Assembly: GCA_945869355.1 (NCBI GenBank)
Contig: CAMBPA010000109.1
Location: 1-5,645, forward strand
Direction: 5' to 3'
DNA length: 5,645 bases
DNA from: Bordetella parapertussis
GTDB taxonomy: Bacteria; Pseudomonadota; Gammaproteobacteria; Burkholderiales; Burkholderiaceae_B
Below the pieces are notes generated by a model. It saw only the letters and a program-made list of their open reading frames with translations, was not told where the DNA came from and searched no databases. Of the stretch, positions 1 to 5,645 are shown piece after piece (positions within the stretch are counted from its first letter, which is position 1; every line of letters begins with the position of its first letter). Position numbers and translations under genes: made by a program.

Positions 1-825
1 CCGAATCCAATCATGAGGTCTTGCGCTGAATCCTTGATAGGTTGAAGCTTGTCCCTTATCGTTCACAAACCAAGCGCCGCGAGATTCAGCACCGATATCA
101 TGCCAAATCGCTTTTTCAAAGTACTCCGAAAAAGATAGTTTTGTTGCCGCCTGAACCAACAAACCCAACGCGACGGTATCAAAATTACTGTAGTTGAAGA
201 CACTGCCTGAAGAGAAACTTTTCTCGTCATTTGTCTTCATTAAATCGATAAAGTCAGTGTTCATTTTCCCCTCTGCAAGTGCGGCACCGATACTCAGTTC
301 TTGTTCTTTTGTCTTATGACCCTTAAGTTTGAGTTCAGTTTTGTAGGCGCCACTAGACATGCGCAAAACATCTTTTACGCTAGCCTCACCCCAAGATGTT
401 CCCGCTAGACGAGAAACATATTTTTTGATGGGATCGTCAATGCTATTGATATGGCCATCACAAATAGCACGCCCCACGGCCAGTGCGGTCAAACTTTTTG
501 ACATTGAGTATCCTAGGGGCGTACTTCTTTTTCCAACGCCAAATCTGTAACGTTCGTACAGAATTTCAGAGTCACGTACGACAAGCAAAGCTCTTGTATT
601 GTTTCGATCAAACAATCTATCTAAAATTTGCTTGGCCTCAATAGGTGCGTCGGCCGTTGTTGATGGCAATACTTTTGATTGTTTCGGGGGATTGACATAG
701 GCAATCCTTGCCTGATATCGAAAGCCATCTGATACGAGTGCGCCGTACGGCATCTCAGTGGCTGTAGCAGTCAGAGATAATGAGAGCAGTGTGACCAAGC
801 CCAGTACGATTTTTATAGTAAACAT
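1..825 (-). CDS. Serine hydrolase, class C beta-lactamase / 6-aminohexanoate-dimer hydrolase-like; 3' end outside window
   Basis: Reading leftwards from the ATG at 825 gives 275 uninterrupted codons to the window edge, so the C-terminus is missing. Residues 1-22 look like a Sec signal peptide: a Lys at 5, a hydrophobic core, and an Ala-Thr-Ala site before Thr23, so export to the periplasm is expected. The serine nucleophile motif S-x-x-K is SMSK at 107-110, in the usual context of a helix beginning SLTALAVG. The second motif, YSN, is at 212-214, followed by a typical helix (FDTVALGLLV). SxxK near 110 and Tyr near 212 match the spacing of NylB-type hydrolases and of Pfam beta-lactamase family enzymes. 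The third motif (KTG or HxG) would lie beyond the edge. Substrate cannot be told: ester, amide, D-amino peptide or oligomer hydrolysis are all possible, and beta-lactam resistance should not be assumed. An AAGGA ribosome site lies 7 bases before the start. It is transcribed away from the other genes and shows no functional link to them. Confidence 0.88.
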   Translation of the reverse strand, partial: MFTIKIVLGLVTLLSLSLTATATEMPYGALVSDGFRYQARIAYVNPPKQSKVLPSTTADAPIEAKQILDRLFDRNNTRALLVVRDSEILYERYRFGVGKRSTPLGYSMSKSLTALAVGRAICDGHINSIDDPIKKYVSRLAGTSWGEASVKDVLRMSSGAYKTELKLKGHKTKEQELSIGAALAEGKMNTDFIDLMKTNDEKSFSSGSVFNYSNFDTVALGLLVQAATKLSFSEYFEKAIWHDIGAESRGAWFVNDKGQASTYQGFSARPHDWIR

Positions 826-832
826 TTGACTA

Positions 833-837
833 TCCTT
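833..837 (-). promoter_or_regulatory. Ribosome binding site of the serine hydrolase gene
   Basis: On the minus strand this reads AAGGA, ending 7 bases before the ATG at 825. It supports that start, which also begins directly with the signal peptide. Confidence 0.6.
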
Positions 838-876
838 GGATAACTTAGAAAGTTGAGCTGGCTCCGACATTCAGAT

Positions 877-892
877 CGTTATCATCCTAACG
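877..892. repeat. Inverted repeat, CGTTA-N6-TAACG, candidate operator
   Basis: Perfect 5-base arms at 877-881 and 888-892 flank a 6-base spacer. It has the same arm length and spacer as the dyad at 897-912, and the two centres are exactly 20 bases apart, about two helical turns. That arrangement suits two regulator dimers on the same DNA face. No T tract follows, so it is not a terminator. Function is inferred only. Confidence 0.35.
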
Positions 893-895
893 TAA

Positions 896-913
896 ACGGT
901 TCAACAAAACCGT
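896..913. repeat. Inverted repeat, ACGGTT-N6-AACCGT, candidate operator
   Basis: Perfect 6-base arms at 896-901 and 908-913 flank a 6-base spacer. The inner half-site CGGTT resembles the CGTTA half-site of the neighbouring dyad at the first, second and fourth bases. It lies about 95 bases before the BKACE start and about 70 before the serine hydrolase start, so a bound regulator could act on either gene. Confidence 0.35.
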
Positions 914-951
914 AGGTATCGTATCATCTCAGCTATAGTGACAGCACTGGT

Positions 952-966
952 TGTGCACACGCGTGT
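952..966. repeat. Two overlapping palindromes (TGTGCACA and ACACGCGTGT)
   Basis: TGTGCACA at 952-959 and ACACGCGTGT at 957-966 are each perfect palindromes and share three bases, so they could not be used as separate hairpins at once. The position, 40-55 bases before the BKACE start, suits an operator or the promoter-proximal leader. This may be chance in a GT/CA-rich stretch. Confidence 0.25.
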
Positions 967-994
967 TGGCAAGATATGGGTTGATTCGTAAATT

Positions 995-1000
995 AGGAAA
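995..1000 (+). promoter_or_regulatory. Ribosome binding site of the BKACE gene
   Basis: AGGAAA ends 6 bases before the ATG at 1007. It favours that start over the internal ATG at 1040 (residue 12), which has no such sequence before it. Confidence 0.65.
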
Positions 1001-1006
1001 CTTTCA

Positions 1007-1951
1007 ATGAGCACGACAAAGTCAAAACAAAACAAAGTCATGATTACCTGTGCGGTAACTGGCGCAATACATACGCCGACGATGTCGCCTCATTTGCCTA
1101 TCACGGCAGATCAAATTGCGGAGGCGGCACTTGAGGCGCATGCTGCGGGTGCGGCCTTGGTGCACCTGCATGCACGAGATCCTGTCAATGGACGTCCGGA
1201 TCAGCGCCCCGAGGCCTTTACTCCCTTCTTGAAGCGCGTGAAGGACAATAGTAATGTTGTGATAAATATTACGACGGGGGGTGCGCCGACGATGAGTGTG
1301 GAAGAGCGTTTAAAACCTTGCGCATACTTTAAGCCCGAGGTGGCTTCGCTCAATATGGGTTCAATGAACTTTGGTTTGTTCCCGATGTTGGCGCGATACC
1401 CAACGTTCAAGTTCGATTGGGAAAAGCCCTACCTAGAAGAGTCTGATGACAGGATATTCAAAAACACCTTCCTGGACATTGCAAATATTCTGACAACCTG
1501 CGCGGCCAATGACACGCGCTTTGAAATTGAGTGTTACGACATTGGGCATCTTTATACGCTGCGGCACTTCGCAGATCGCGGCTTAGTGAAGCCACCGTTT
1601 TTTATTCAATCGGTGTTTGGCATCTTGGGCGGGATTGGACCGCATCCCGAAGACGTAGCCCACATGAAGCGAACCGCAGATCGCTTGTTCGGTAACGATT
1701 ATTACTGGAGTGTCCTGGGCGCGGGAAGAAATCAACTGCCTATCGCGGCGCAATCCGTTGCGCTTGGTGGGAATGTGCGTGTCGGTCTTGAAGATTCGCT
1801 CTGGATAGCGCCAGGAAAATTGGCCGAGAGTAATGCCATGCAGGTCCGCGCTGTGCGCCAAGTCATTGAAGCGCTTGGTTTAAGCGTCGCATCCTCTGAT
1901 GAGGCACGCGAAATGTTGCAGCTCAAGGGTGGCGACAAGGTTAATTTCTAA
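1007..1951 (+). CDS. Beta-keto acid cleavage enzyme (BKACE, DUF849 family)
   Basis: The 314-residue product is full length for the BKACE family. Family members condense a beta-keto acid with acetyl-CoA in a Zn-dependent TIM barrel, releasing acetoacetate and a new CoA thioester; 3-keto-5-aminohexanoate cleavage enzyme (Kce) of lysine fermentation is the founding member. Visible signatures are the Zn-binding His-x-His at 53-55 (VHLHARDP), TTGGAPT at 89-95, EIECYD at 173-178, GAGR ending at Arg241, and the Glu-Asp pair at 262-263 (VGLEDS), whose Glu is expected to be the third Zn ligand. Compared with Kce as I recall it, the N-terminal TGAE glutamate is replaced (TGAIHTPT at 18-25) and the Ser of STGG is Thr89. 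A substrate other than 3-keto-5-aminohexanoate is therefore likely. The soluble cytosolic protein shows no signal peptide. It is followed after 11 bases by egtD on the same strand, suggesting co-transcription. Family assignment is firm; substrate is unknown. Confidence 0.93.
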   Translation: MSTTKSKQNKVMITCAVTGAIHTPTMSPHLPITADQIAEAALEAHAAGAALVHLHARDPVNGRPDQRPEAFTPFLKRVKDNSNVVINITTGGAPTMSVEERLKPCAYFKPEVASLNMGSMNFGLFPMLARYPTFKFDWEKPYLEESDDRIFKNTFLDIANILTTCAANDTRFEIECYDIGHLYTLRHFADRGLVKPPFFIQSVFGILGGIGPHPEDVAHMKRTADRLFGNDYYWSVLGAGRNQLPIAAQSVALGGNVRVGLEDSLWIAPGKLAESNAMQVRAVRQVIEALGLSVASSDEAREMLQLKGGDKVNF

Positions 1952-1962
1952 TTACGTTTCAC

Positions 1963-2952
1963 ATGGCTCGCACAATGCCTTCTAATAAGCCGTCTTTTTT
2001 TAATGCCCTGAACTCAGCTCCCGACTCAAGCCTGCAAGACCTGTCTCAGGGATTGCTGGCTCAGGCGGCGCATTGTTCGCCCAAGTATTTCTACAACGCG
2101 CTCGGGTCAACGTTGTTTGACGCGATCACGCACTTGCCTGAATACTATTTGACACGAACCGAGGCGGCCATTTTCAGTGTCCATGCTCAAGCGATTCATG
2201 CACAGATCCCTGAACAGGCAGCCTGGCTTGATCTAGGAGCGGGAAGCTGTGAAAAAGCGGCGCGCTTTTTCGAGCGAACTCCTCCAGGTTTGTATGTCGC
2301 CGTAGATATTTCACTGACTTATCTCACTGACACGTTAGAACGGTTGCAACGTGAGTATCCTCAGGTTCCTATGGTGGGCGTGGGGATGGATTTTTCAAGC
2401 GCCTTAACGTTTGCACCGGCGCTGCAGGCGCAGGTGTTGGCACGCCCTGTCTTTGCGTTTTACCCTGGTTCGAGTTTGGGTAACTTTGATCCTGTACAGG
2501 CCTTAGGTTTTTTGCAGCGTATCGTCGCAGTATGCAAGGCTGCAAAGTCAGGTTCAGGTTTGCTAATAGGCATCGACCTCACTAAGGATTCGGCCGTCTT
2601 GGATCGTGCGTACGCAGACGATCTAGGCGTGACAGCGGCTTTTAATCTAAATGTACTCAGACACATGAACACCTTGATTGGTGCAGATTTTGATGTGCGT
2701 GATTGGCAGCACCTGGCACGGTTCAACGTAAAAGAATCTCGTATCGAAATGCACTTGCAAGCGCGTCGCGCGGTGACAGTCTCATGGCCAGGTCAACAGC
2801 GCGTCTTTGAACAAGGCGAAACGATCCACACTGAAAATTCGTACAAGTGGACAGTTGAAAAGTTTTCGAAACTTTTACGCTCGGCAGGCTTTACGCAAAC
2901 TCAGCACTGGACTGATCGACAAGAGCAGTACGCTGTATTTTGGGCGAGCTAA
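1963..2952 (+). CDS. egtD: L-histidine N-alpha-methyltransferase EgtD
   Basis: EgtD methylates the alpha-amino group of L-histidine three times with S-adenosylmethionine to give hercynine, the betaine precursor of ergothioneine and selenoneine. The 329-residue protein is the usual size. The N-terminal block KYFYNALGSTLFDAIT (41-56) followed by LPEYYLTRTE (58-67) is typical. Tyr44 and Tyr61 align with Tyr39 and Tyr56 of the mycobacterial enzyme. The SAM-binding loop LDLGAGSCEKA is at 89-99. YPGSSLGNF at 167-175 carries the Gly and Asn that hold the substrate. TAAFNLNVL is at 224-232. HTENSYKW (289-296) supplies Glu291 and Ser293, matching the imidazole-contacting Glu282 and Ser284. No Shine-Dalgarno sequence is visible in the 11-base gap after the BKACE gene, so translation may depend on coupling. 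A second in-frame ATG at 1975 is a possible alternative start. The gene converges on the senA-like gene, whose enzyme would consume its product. No egtA, egtC or egtE is in view. Confidence 0.94.
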   Translation: MARTMPSNKPSFFNALNSAPDSSLQDLSQGLLAQAAHCSPKYFYNALGSTLFDAITHLPEYYLTRTEAAIFSVHAQAIHAQIPEQAAWLDLGAGSCEKAARFFERTPPGLYVAVDISLTYLTDTLERLQREYPQVPMVGVGMDFSSALTFAPALQAQVLARPVFAFYPGSSLGNFDPVQALGFLQRIVAVCKAAKSGSGLLIGIDLTKDSAVLDRAYADDLGVTAAFNLNVLRHMNTLIGADFDVRDWQHLARFNVKESRIEMHLQARRAVTVSWPGQQRVFEQGETIHTENSYKWTVEKFSKLLRSAGFTQTQHWTDRQEQYAVFWAS

Positions 2953-2962
2953 TTGCCGCCGG

Positions 2963-4081
2963 CTAGAGCGTACAGGTTCTGAAGCCAGAATAGATGTCGC
3001 AGCGCTCGGGTGTAAAAAAATTGCGGTACTGTACATGGCGTAAAGCGCGGTGGGTGACTCGTGCCGCGCCGCGCATCACTTTGTGTGTTCCAAACCAAGG
3101 TGCGGAGTATTCAGCGTAGGGGTGCACGACAAAACCGTCGAAGGGGGCAAACGTATCTTGTGTCCATTCCCACACCTCACCCCAGTGAAAGTTCGCAAGC
3201 GATCGCGCGGCACAATCCCATTCGCCTTCGGTGGGCAGGCGGCATTGCGCCCACGCACAGTAGGCTTGTGCATCATCCCAAGAAATATGAACCGCTGGCG
3301 CTTGCATGTTCATAGGCATCCAGGTGCCAAACGTTTGAACATCGAAGCTTGATCCGGTTGGGCGAACATACCGAGGCAAGCGATGCCCAGTCGTTGTCAC
3401 AAAAGTCATGTACTGCGCCCAAGAAACAGGTCCTAGGCTAATTTCAAACGACTTGAGTGCGACAGGGCGGGAAACCAGTTCGTTGTCAAAGCAAAAGCCG
3501 TCAGTGGCCGAACCTAGTGTCCAACGCTGTGCGGGAAGCTTAGCGGTTGTGCTAAGCGATGTGGTCGTGCCTGAAGATACCCATGCTGTTTCAAAGGGAA
3601 TACCGAGCGCTTGCGCCATATAGACGCCTGCCTCAAGGTGCATCGCCTCATGTTGTAGGACGAGCCAATAAAAATAAAGCGCTGGGTCGTCGTCCGAGGT
3701 TCCTTGTAAGCACGTCAACGTTTGCTCTAGCGTTTGTGCCGCATAGGTCAGGCACACATCGCGGGATGGATACGCTTGATCCCAGCGCGTTTCGTGTTGT
3801 ACTTTAGCGCTGTCATACCACTGGTCAGCAAAAGCAAGTACTGAACTTTCTTTAGCAAGGCCACTTCGCATGGCCGAGCCCTCACTGCGAGTCGGATTGC
3901 GCGCAATCCAGTATTCTTGAAACCAAGCAATGTGACCTAGTTCCCACAGGGGTGGATTAAATTCTGGGTTGTAGGGAATGTGTAGTTGCTCGGCGCGCTC
4001 ATACAAGCGAAATGAACTAAGGGTGTGCGCGCGCACCTCTTGTAGCGCGGTGTTCAGCTCTTTGGTGTTAGCCTTTCGCAT
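2963..4081 (-). CDS. senA: Selenoneine synthase SenA (EgtB-related non-heme iron enzyme)
   Basis: The 372-residue protein has the EgtB/OvoA two-domain plan. The N-terminal DinB-like helical domain (about 10-160) carries an early His in LWELGHIAWFQEYW (His50) and the iron motif HEAMHLE at 144-150 (H-x3-H-x-E), giving the three-His iron site. A C-terminal formylglycine-generating-enzyme/sulfatase-modifying fold (about 185-372) shows HISWDDAQAYCAWAQ, RLPTEGEWDCAAR (281-293), GEVWEWTQDTF (301-311), VMRGAAR (335-341) and a Cys-containing tail, RCDIYSGFRTC (360-370). EgtB joins hercynine to a thiol and OvoA joins histidine to one. In SenA the partner is a selenosugar, and the adduct breaks down to selenoneine. 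I prefer SenA over EgtB because a SenB-type glycosyltransferase and a selenophosphate synthetase follow head to head, with no egtA or egtC. It is shorter than most EgtB proteins, which often exceed 400 residues. Residue evidence alone does not separate SenA from EgtB. No clear Shine-Dalgarno sequence precedes the ATG. Confidence 0.87.
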   Translation of the reverse strand: MRKANTKELNTALQEVRAHTLSSFRLYERAEQLHIPYNPEFNPPLWELGHIAWFQEYWIARNPTRSEGSAMRSGLAKESSVLAFADQWYDSAKVQHETRWDQAYPSRDVCLTYAAQTLEQTLTCLQGTSDDDPALYFYWLVLQHEAMHLEAGVYMAQALGIPFETAWVSSGTTTSLSTTAKLPAQRWTLGSATDGFCFDNELVSRPVALKSFEISLGPVSWAQYMTFVTTTGHRLPRYVRPTGSSFDVQTFGTWMPMNMQAPAVHISWDDAQAYCAWAQCRLPTEGEWDCAARSLANFHWGEVWEWTQDTFAPFDGFVVHPYAEYSAPWFGTHKVMRGAARVTHRALRHVQYRNFFTPERCDIYSGFRTCTL

Positions 4082-4097
4082 TGTGTGTGAGTTACTT

Positions 4098-4126
4098 TTT
4101 ATGTTGACAGCTGCTCAAATTCGCAA
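4098..4126 (-). promoter_or_regulatory. Candidate sigma70-type promoter of senA, inside the start of senB
   Basis: On the minus strand TTGCGA (4121-4126) is followed by exactly 17 bases and then CATAAA (4098-4103), a -10 matching TATAAT at 4 of 6 positions. Transcription would begin near 4091, leaving a leader of only about 10 bases before the senA ATG. The -10 and -35 lie over the first codons of senB, as they must with only 19 bases between the two starts. This is a by-eye match. Confidence 0.3.
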
Positions 4127-5087
4127 GCCCAGAGTCGTTATTGTAAGTCCGGCACTCGCAAGCGCCAATAACGGCAATTGGCAGACAGCCAAGCGCTACG
4201 CCAGCATGCTTGCGACAACCTGCACCGTACGAATCGTAAAAGAGTGGGAGGGCGCCCAAACGGATGATCTGATGATTGCCTTGCATGCGCGGCGCAGTTA
4301 TTCATCGATTGCAGCCTGGCATGCTGAGCGAGGGTCTGAGGGCCTGTGTGTGGTGCTTACTGGGACCGACCTCTATCGCGATATCCAGCAGGACCCCCAA
4401 GCACAGCAGTCTTTGGCGTGGGCAAAAATTTTGATCGTGCTGCAAGCGGCAGGGTTGGCTGAGTTACCGGCGATATTGCGCGACAAAGCGCGGGTGTTGT
4501 TTCAATCAACTAGCACCCGTCAGACATTAGTCAAAACGAACCGTCGTGTCCGGGCAGTGATGGTGGGGCACTTACGACCTGAAAAATCACCTCAAACGTT
4601 TTTCGAAGCCGCTGCCTTATTGGCCGAGCGTAACGATATAGACCTGCGCCATATTGGTGGCGAGCAAGATCAGGCGTTGGCGCAACAAGCGCATGACACT
4701 GCTGCGCAGTATCCAAACTATCAGTTTTTGGGTGCGCGTAGTCATGAGCAAACTCGGCGATATATCCAACGCTCGCATGTGCTGGTGCATGCGAGTGTGA
4801 TGGAGGGTGGTGCCCACGTCATCATGGAAGCTGTCTGTAGTGGCGTACCGGTGATAGCGTCACGCATCGCAGGCAACATCGGGATGTTGGGCGAAGACTA
4901 TGCTGGATTTTTTACAACCGGCGATGCGCGCGAGCTAGCAGGTCTGCTGGTGCGATTTACCGATGATGCTTCGTTTGGTGCCCAGTTACGTATGCAGTGC
5001 GCACAGCGAGCTTACTTGTTTGAGGCCGGTCGCGAGCGCAGTGGATTGATTACAATCGTTGAAAACCTAATACATAAGGAAGCATGA
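4101..5087 (+). CDS. senB: Selenosugar synthase SenB (GT-B glycosyltransferase)
   Basis: SenB-type enzymes use a UDP-sugar and selenophosphate to form the carbon-selenium bond of a 1-selenosugar, the selenium donor for SenA. The 328-residue product has a GT-B layout. The N-terminal Rossmann half starts [20 protein letters not shown] (11-30), with [10 protein letters not shown] at 86-95. The C-terminal half opens with [14 protein letters not shown] (151-164). The nucleotide-sugar motif E-x7-E is Glu235 to Glu243 within [20 protein letters not shown], followed by [15 protein letters not shown] (257-271), as in GT4 enzymes. The reading frame is open 41 codons further upstream, but that part lies antisense to senA and does not look like protein, so I start at the ATG at 4101. 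A GTG at 4083 is a poorer alternative. Only a weak GTGAG lies 9 bases before the ATG. The stop overlaps the start region of the selenophosphate synthetase gene. A generic annotation would be glycosyltransferase family 4; neighbours make SenB the better call. Confidence 0.87.
   Translation: MLTAAQIRKPRVVIVSPALASANNGNWQTAKRYASMLATTCTVRIVKEWEGAQTDDLMIALHARRSYSSIAAWHAERGSEGLCVVLTGTDLYRDIQQDPQAQQSLAWAKILIVLQAAGLAELPAILRDKARVLFQSTSTRQTLVKTNRRVRAVMVGHLRPEKSPQTFFEAAALLAERNDIDLRHIGGEQDQALAQQAHDTAAQYPNYQFLGARSHEQTRRYIQRSHVLVHASVMEGGAHVIMEAVCSGVPVIASRIAGNIGMLGEDYAGFFTTGDARELAGLLVRFTDDASFGAQLRMQCAQRAYLFEAGRERSGLITIVENLIHKEA
5075..5080 (+). promoter_or_regulatory. Ribosome binding site of senC, deciding between two adjacent ATGs
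   Basis: TAAGGA lies within the last codons of senB. It ends 3 bases before the ATG at 5084 and 6 bases before the ATG at 5087. Usual spacing favours the second ATG. Confidence 0.55.
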
Positions 5088-5645
5088 TGCCTAACAATGA
5101 ACCTCGTCTGACCTCGCTCTCGCATGGCGGTGGCTGTGGTTGTAAGATCGCGCCAGCGGTCCTATCTGAGATTTTAAAAGGCACCTTGCAGATGCCTATT
5201 CCCAAAGAGTTGATGGTGGGAATCGCAACAGCTGATGATGCCGCAGTTTATAAAATCAACGACGAGCAAGCGTTGATTGCGACGACTGATTTTTTTATGC
5301 CGATCGTCGACGATCCTTATGACTTTGGTCGTATTGCTGCGACCAATGCAATCAGTGATGTGTATGCGATGGGTGGAAAGCCGATCTTGGCCTTGGCGTT
5401 AGTGGGAATGCCTATCAACGTCTTGTCGACCGACACCATCGGTAAGATTCTGGCTGGCGGGGCCTCCGTGTGCAACACCGCCGGTATTCCGATTGCAGGA
5501 GGTCACACAATTGACTCTGTCGAGCCGATCTATGGGTTGGTGGTCTTAGGTTTAATTCATCCTGACCGCGTCAAGCGCAATGATGGTGCGCGTGTTGGTG
5601 ACGTGATGGTGCTTGGCAAGCCTATTGGCGTTGGAATATTATCCG
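5087..5645 (+). CDS. senC: Selenide, water dikinase (selenophosphate synthetase) SenC/SelD; 3' end outside window
   Basis: The enzyme uses ATP to convert selenide to selenophosphate, releasing AMP and phosphate. The 186 codons present form the N-terminal part of a protein that is usually about 345-350 residues. [13 protein letters not shown] (11-23) places Cys17, Cys19 and Lys20 exactly where E. coli SelD has its catalytic Cys17 and Lys20. Asp51 in ADDAAVY, Asp68 in TTDFFMP and Asp91 in [10 protein letters not shown] also fall at the E. coli numbers for metal-ATP binding. The active residue is cysteine, not selenocysteine. [20 protein letters not shown] is the conserved central block. The start at 5087 is chosen from the ribosome site; starting at 5084 would add one Met and give a 4-base ATGA overlap with the senB stop. 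Either way translation is probably coupled to senB. The sequence cannot tell a pathway-dedicated SenC from a general SelD also serving selenocysteine or tRNA selenouridine; the gene downstream would help decide. Confidence 0.93.
   Translation, partial: MPNNEPRLTSLSHGGGCGCKIAPAVLSEILKGTLQMPIPKELMVGIATADDAAVYKINDEQALIATTDFFMPIVDDPYDFGRIAATNAISDVYAMGGKPILALALVGMPINVLSTDTIGKILAGGASVCNTAGIPIAGGHTIDSVEPIYGLVVLGLIHPDRVKRNDGARVGDVMVLGKPIGVGILS

Larger units (their letters stand above)
826..1006. other. Divergent intergenic region between serine hydrolase and BKACE genes
   Basis: These 181 bases separate two divergently read genes and must carry the promoters of both. I find no coding potential in them. 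A -10-like TATAGT occurs at 934-939 on the + strand but has no convincing -35 element at 16-18 bases. On the minus strand TTGAAC (898-903) lies 15 bases before GATAAC (877-882), a weak promoter candidate that would overlap both inverted repeats described separately. Assignment of actual promoters is not possible by eye. Confidence 0.5.

Noticed and set aside
359..550. Small + strand open frame opposite the serine hydrolase
   Set aside because: It lies entirely antisense to the SxxK-bearing region of a well-supported gene and has no ribosome site or domain.
2928..2973. Inverted repeat GTACGCT / AGCGTAC around the egtD-senA convergence, considered as a bidirectional terminator
   Set aside because: The 7-base arms are 32 bases apart, the loop has no strong inner stem, there is no T tract on either side, and both arms lie in or next to coding sequence.
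2807..3352. Open frames on the + strand across the egtD end and opposite senA (for example 2807-3043 and 3050-3352)
   Set aside because: They overlap well-supported egtD and senA codons, show no recognisable domains and have low-complexity Arg/Cys-rich translations typical of shadow frames.
4025..4036. Perfect 12-base palindrome GTGCGCGCGCAC
   Set aside because: It lies within senA codons (Val-Arg-Ala-His region) and is an alternating GC run, so coding plus base composition explains it.
3978..4100. Upstream extension of the senB reading frame by 41 codons
   Set aside because: The stretch is antisense to the N-terminus of senA, is rich in Cys, Arg and Ser with no family similarity, and the GT-B fold begins normally just after the ATG at 4101.
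1..5645. CRISPR arrays, tRNA or rRNA genes, insertion sequences, selenocysteine insertion signals
   Set aside because: I saw no regularly spaced repeats, no cloverleaf-like sequence, no transposase or terminal repeats, and the selenophosphate synthetase uses Cys17 with no in-frame TGA.

Overview
The window looks like chromosomal DNA of a Gram-negative proteobacterium. I favour a Burkholderiales-type betaproteobacterium of moderate GC, because the gene set resembles the selenoneine loci known from that order and the proteins have that flavour. This placement is inference, since there is no rRNA or other taxonomic marker in view.

Left part (1-1006): a serine hydrolase of the class C beta-lactamase / 6-aminohexanoate-dimer hydrolase type is read leftwards and runs off the left edge. 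Between it and the next gene lies a 181-base divergent intergenic region. It holds two inverted repeats of the same geometry, centred exactly 20 bp apart, and a pair of overlapping short palindromes nearer the rightward gene.

Middle (1007-2952): two genes on the + strand, 11 bases apart, probably form one transcription unit. The first encodes a beta-keto acid cleavage enzyme (BKACE, DUF849). The second encodes EgtD, the S-adenosylmethionine-dependent histidine N-alpha-trimethyltransferase that makes hercynine.

Right part (2963-5645): an EgtB-like non-heme iron enzyme is read leftwards, tail to tail with egtD. Head to head with it, 19 bases away, are a GT-B glycosyltransferase and, overlapping that gene's stop, a selenophosphate synthetase cut by the right edge. 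EgtB homologue plus glycosyltransferase plus SelD homologue is the signature of the selenoneine pathway senA-senB-senC.

Proposed joint working: SenC makes selenophosphate from selenide and ATP. SenB transfers its selenium to a UDP-sugar, giving a selenosugar. EgtD supplies hercynine. SenA joins selenosugar and hercynine oxidatively, and breakdown of the adduct yields selenoneine, the selenium analogue of ergothioneine. The locus would therefore be nearly self-sufficient from histidine, selenide and a UDP-sugar. The pathway is established for this gene family elsewhere; its assignment here rests on domain content and gene order. The role of the BKACE gene beside egtD is unexplained and is the most open question in the window.
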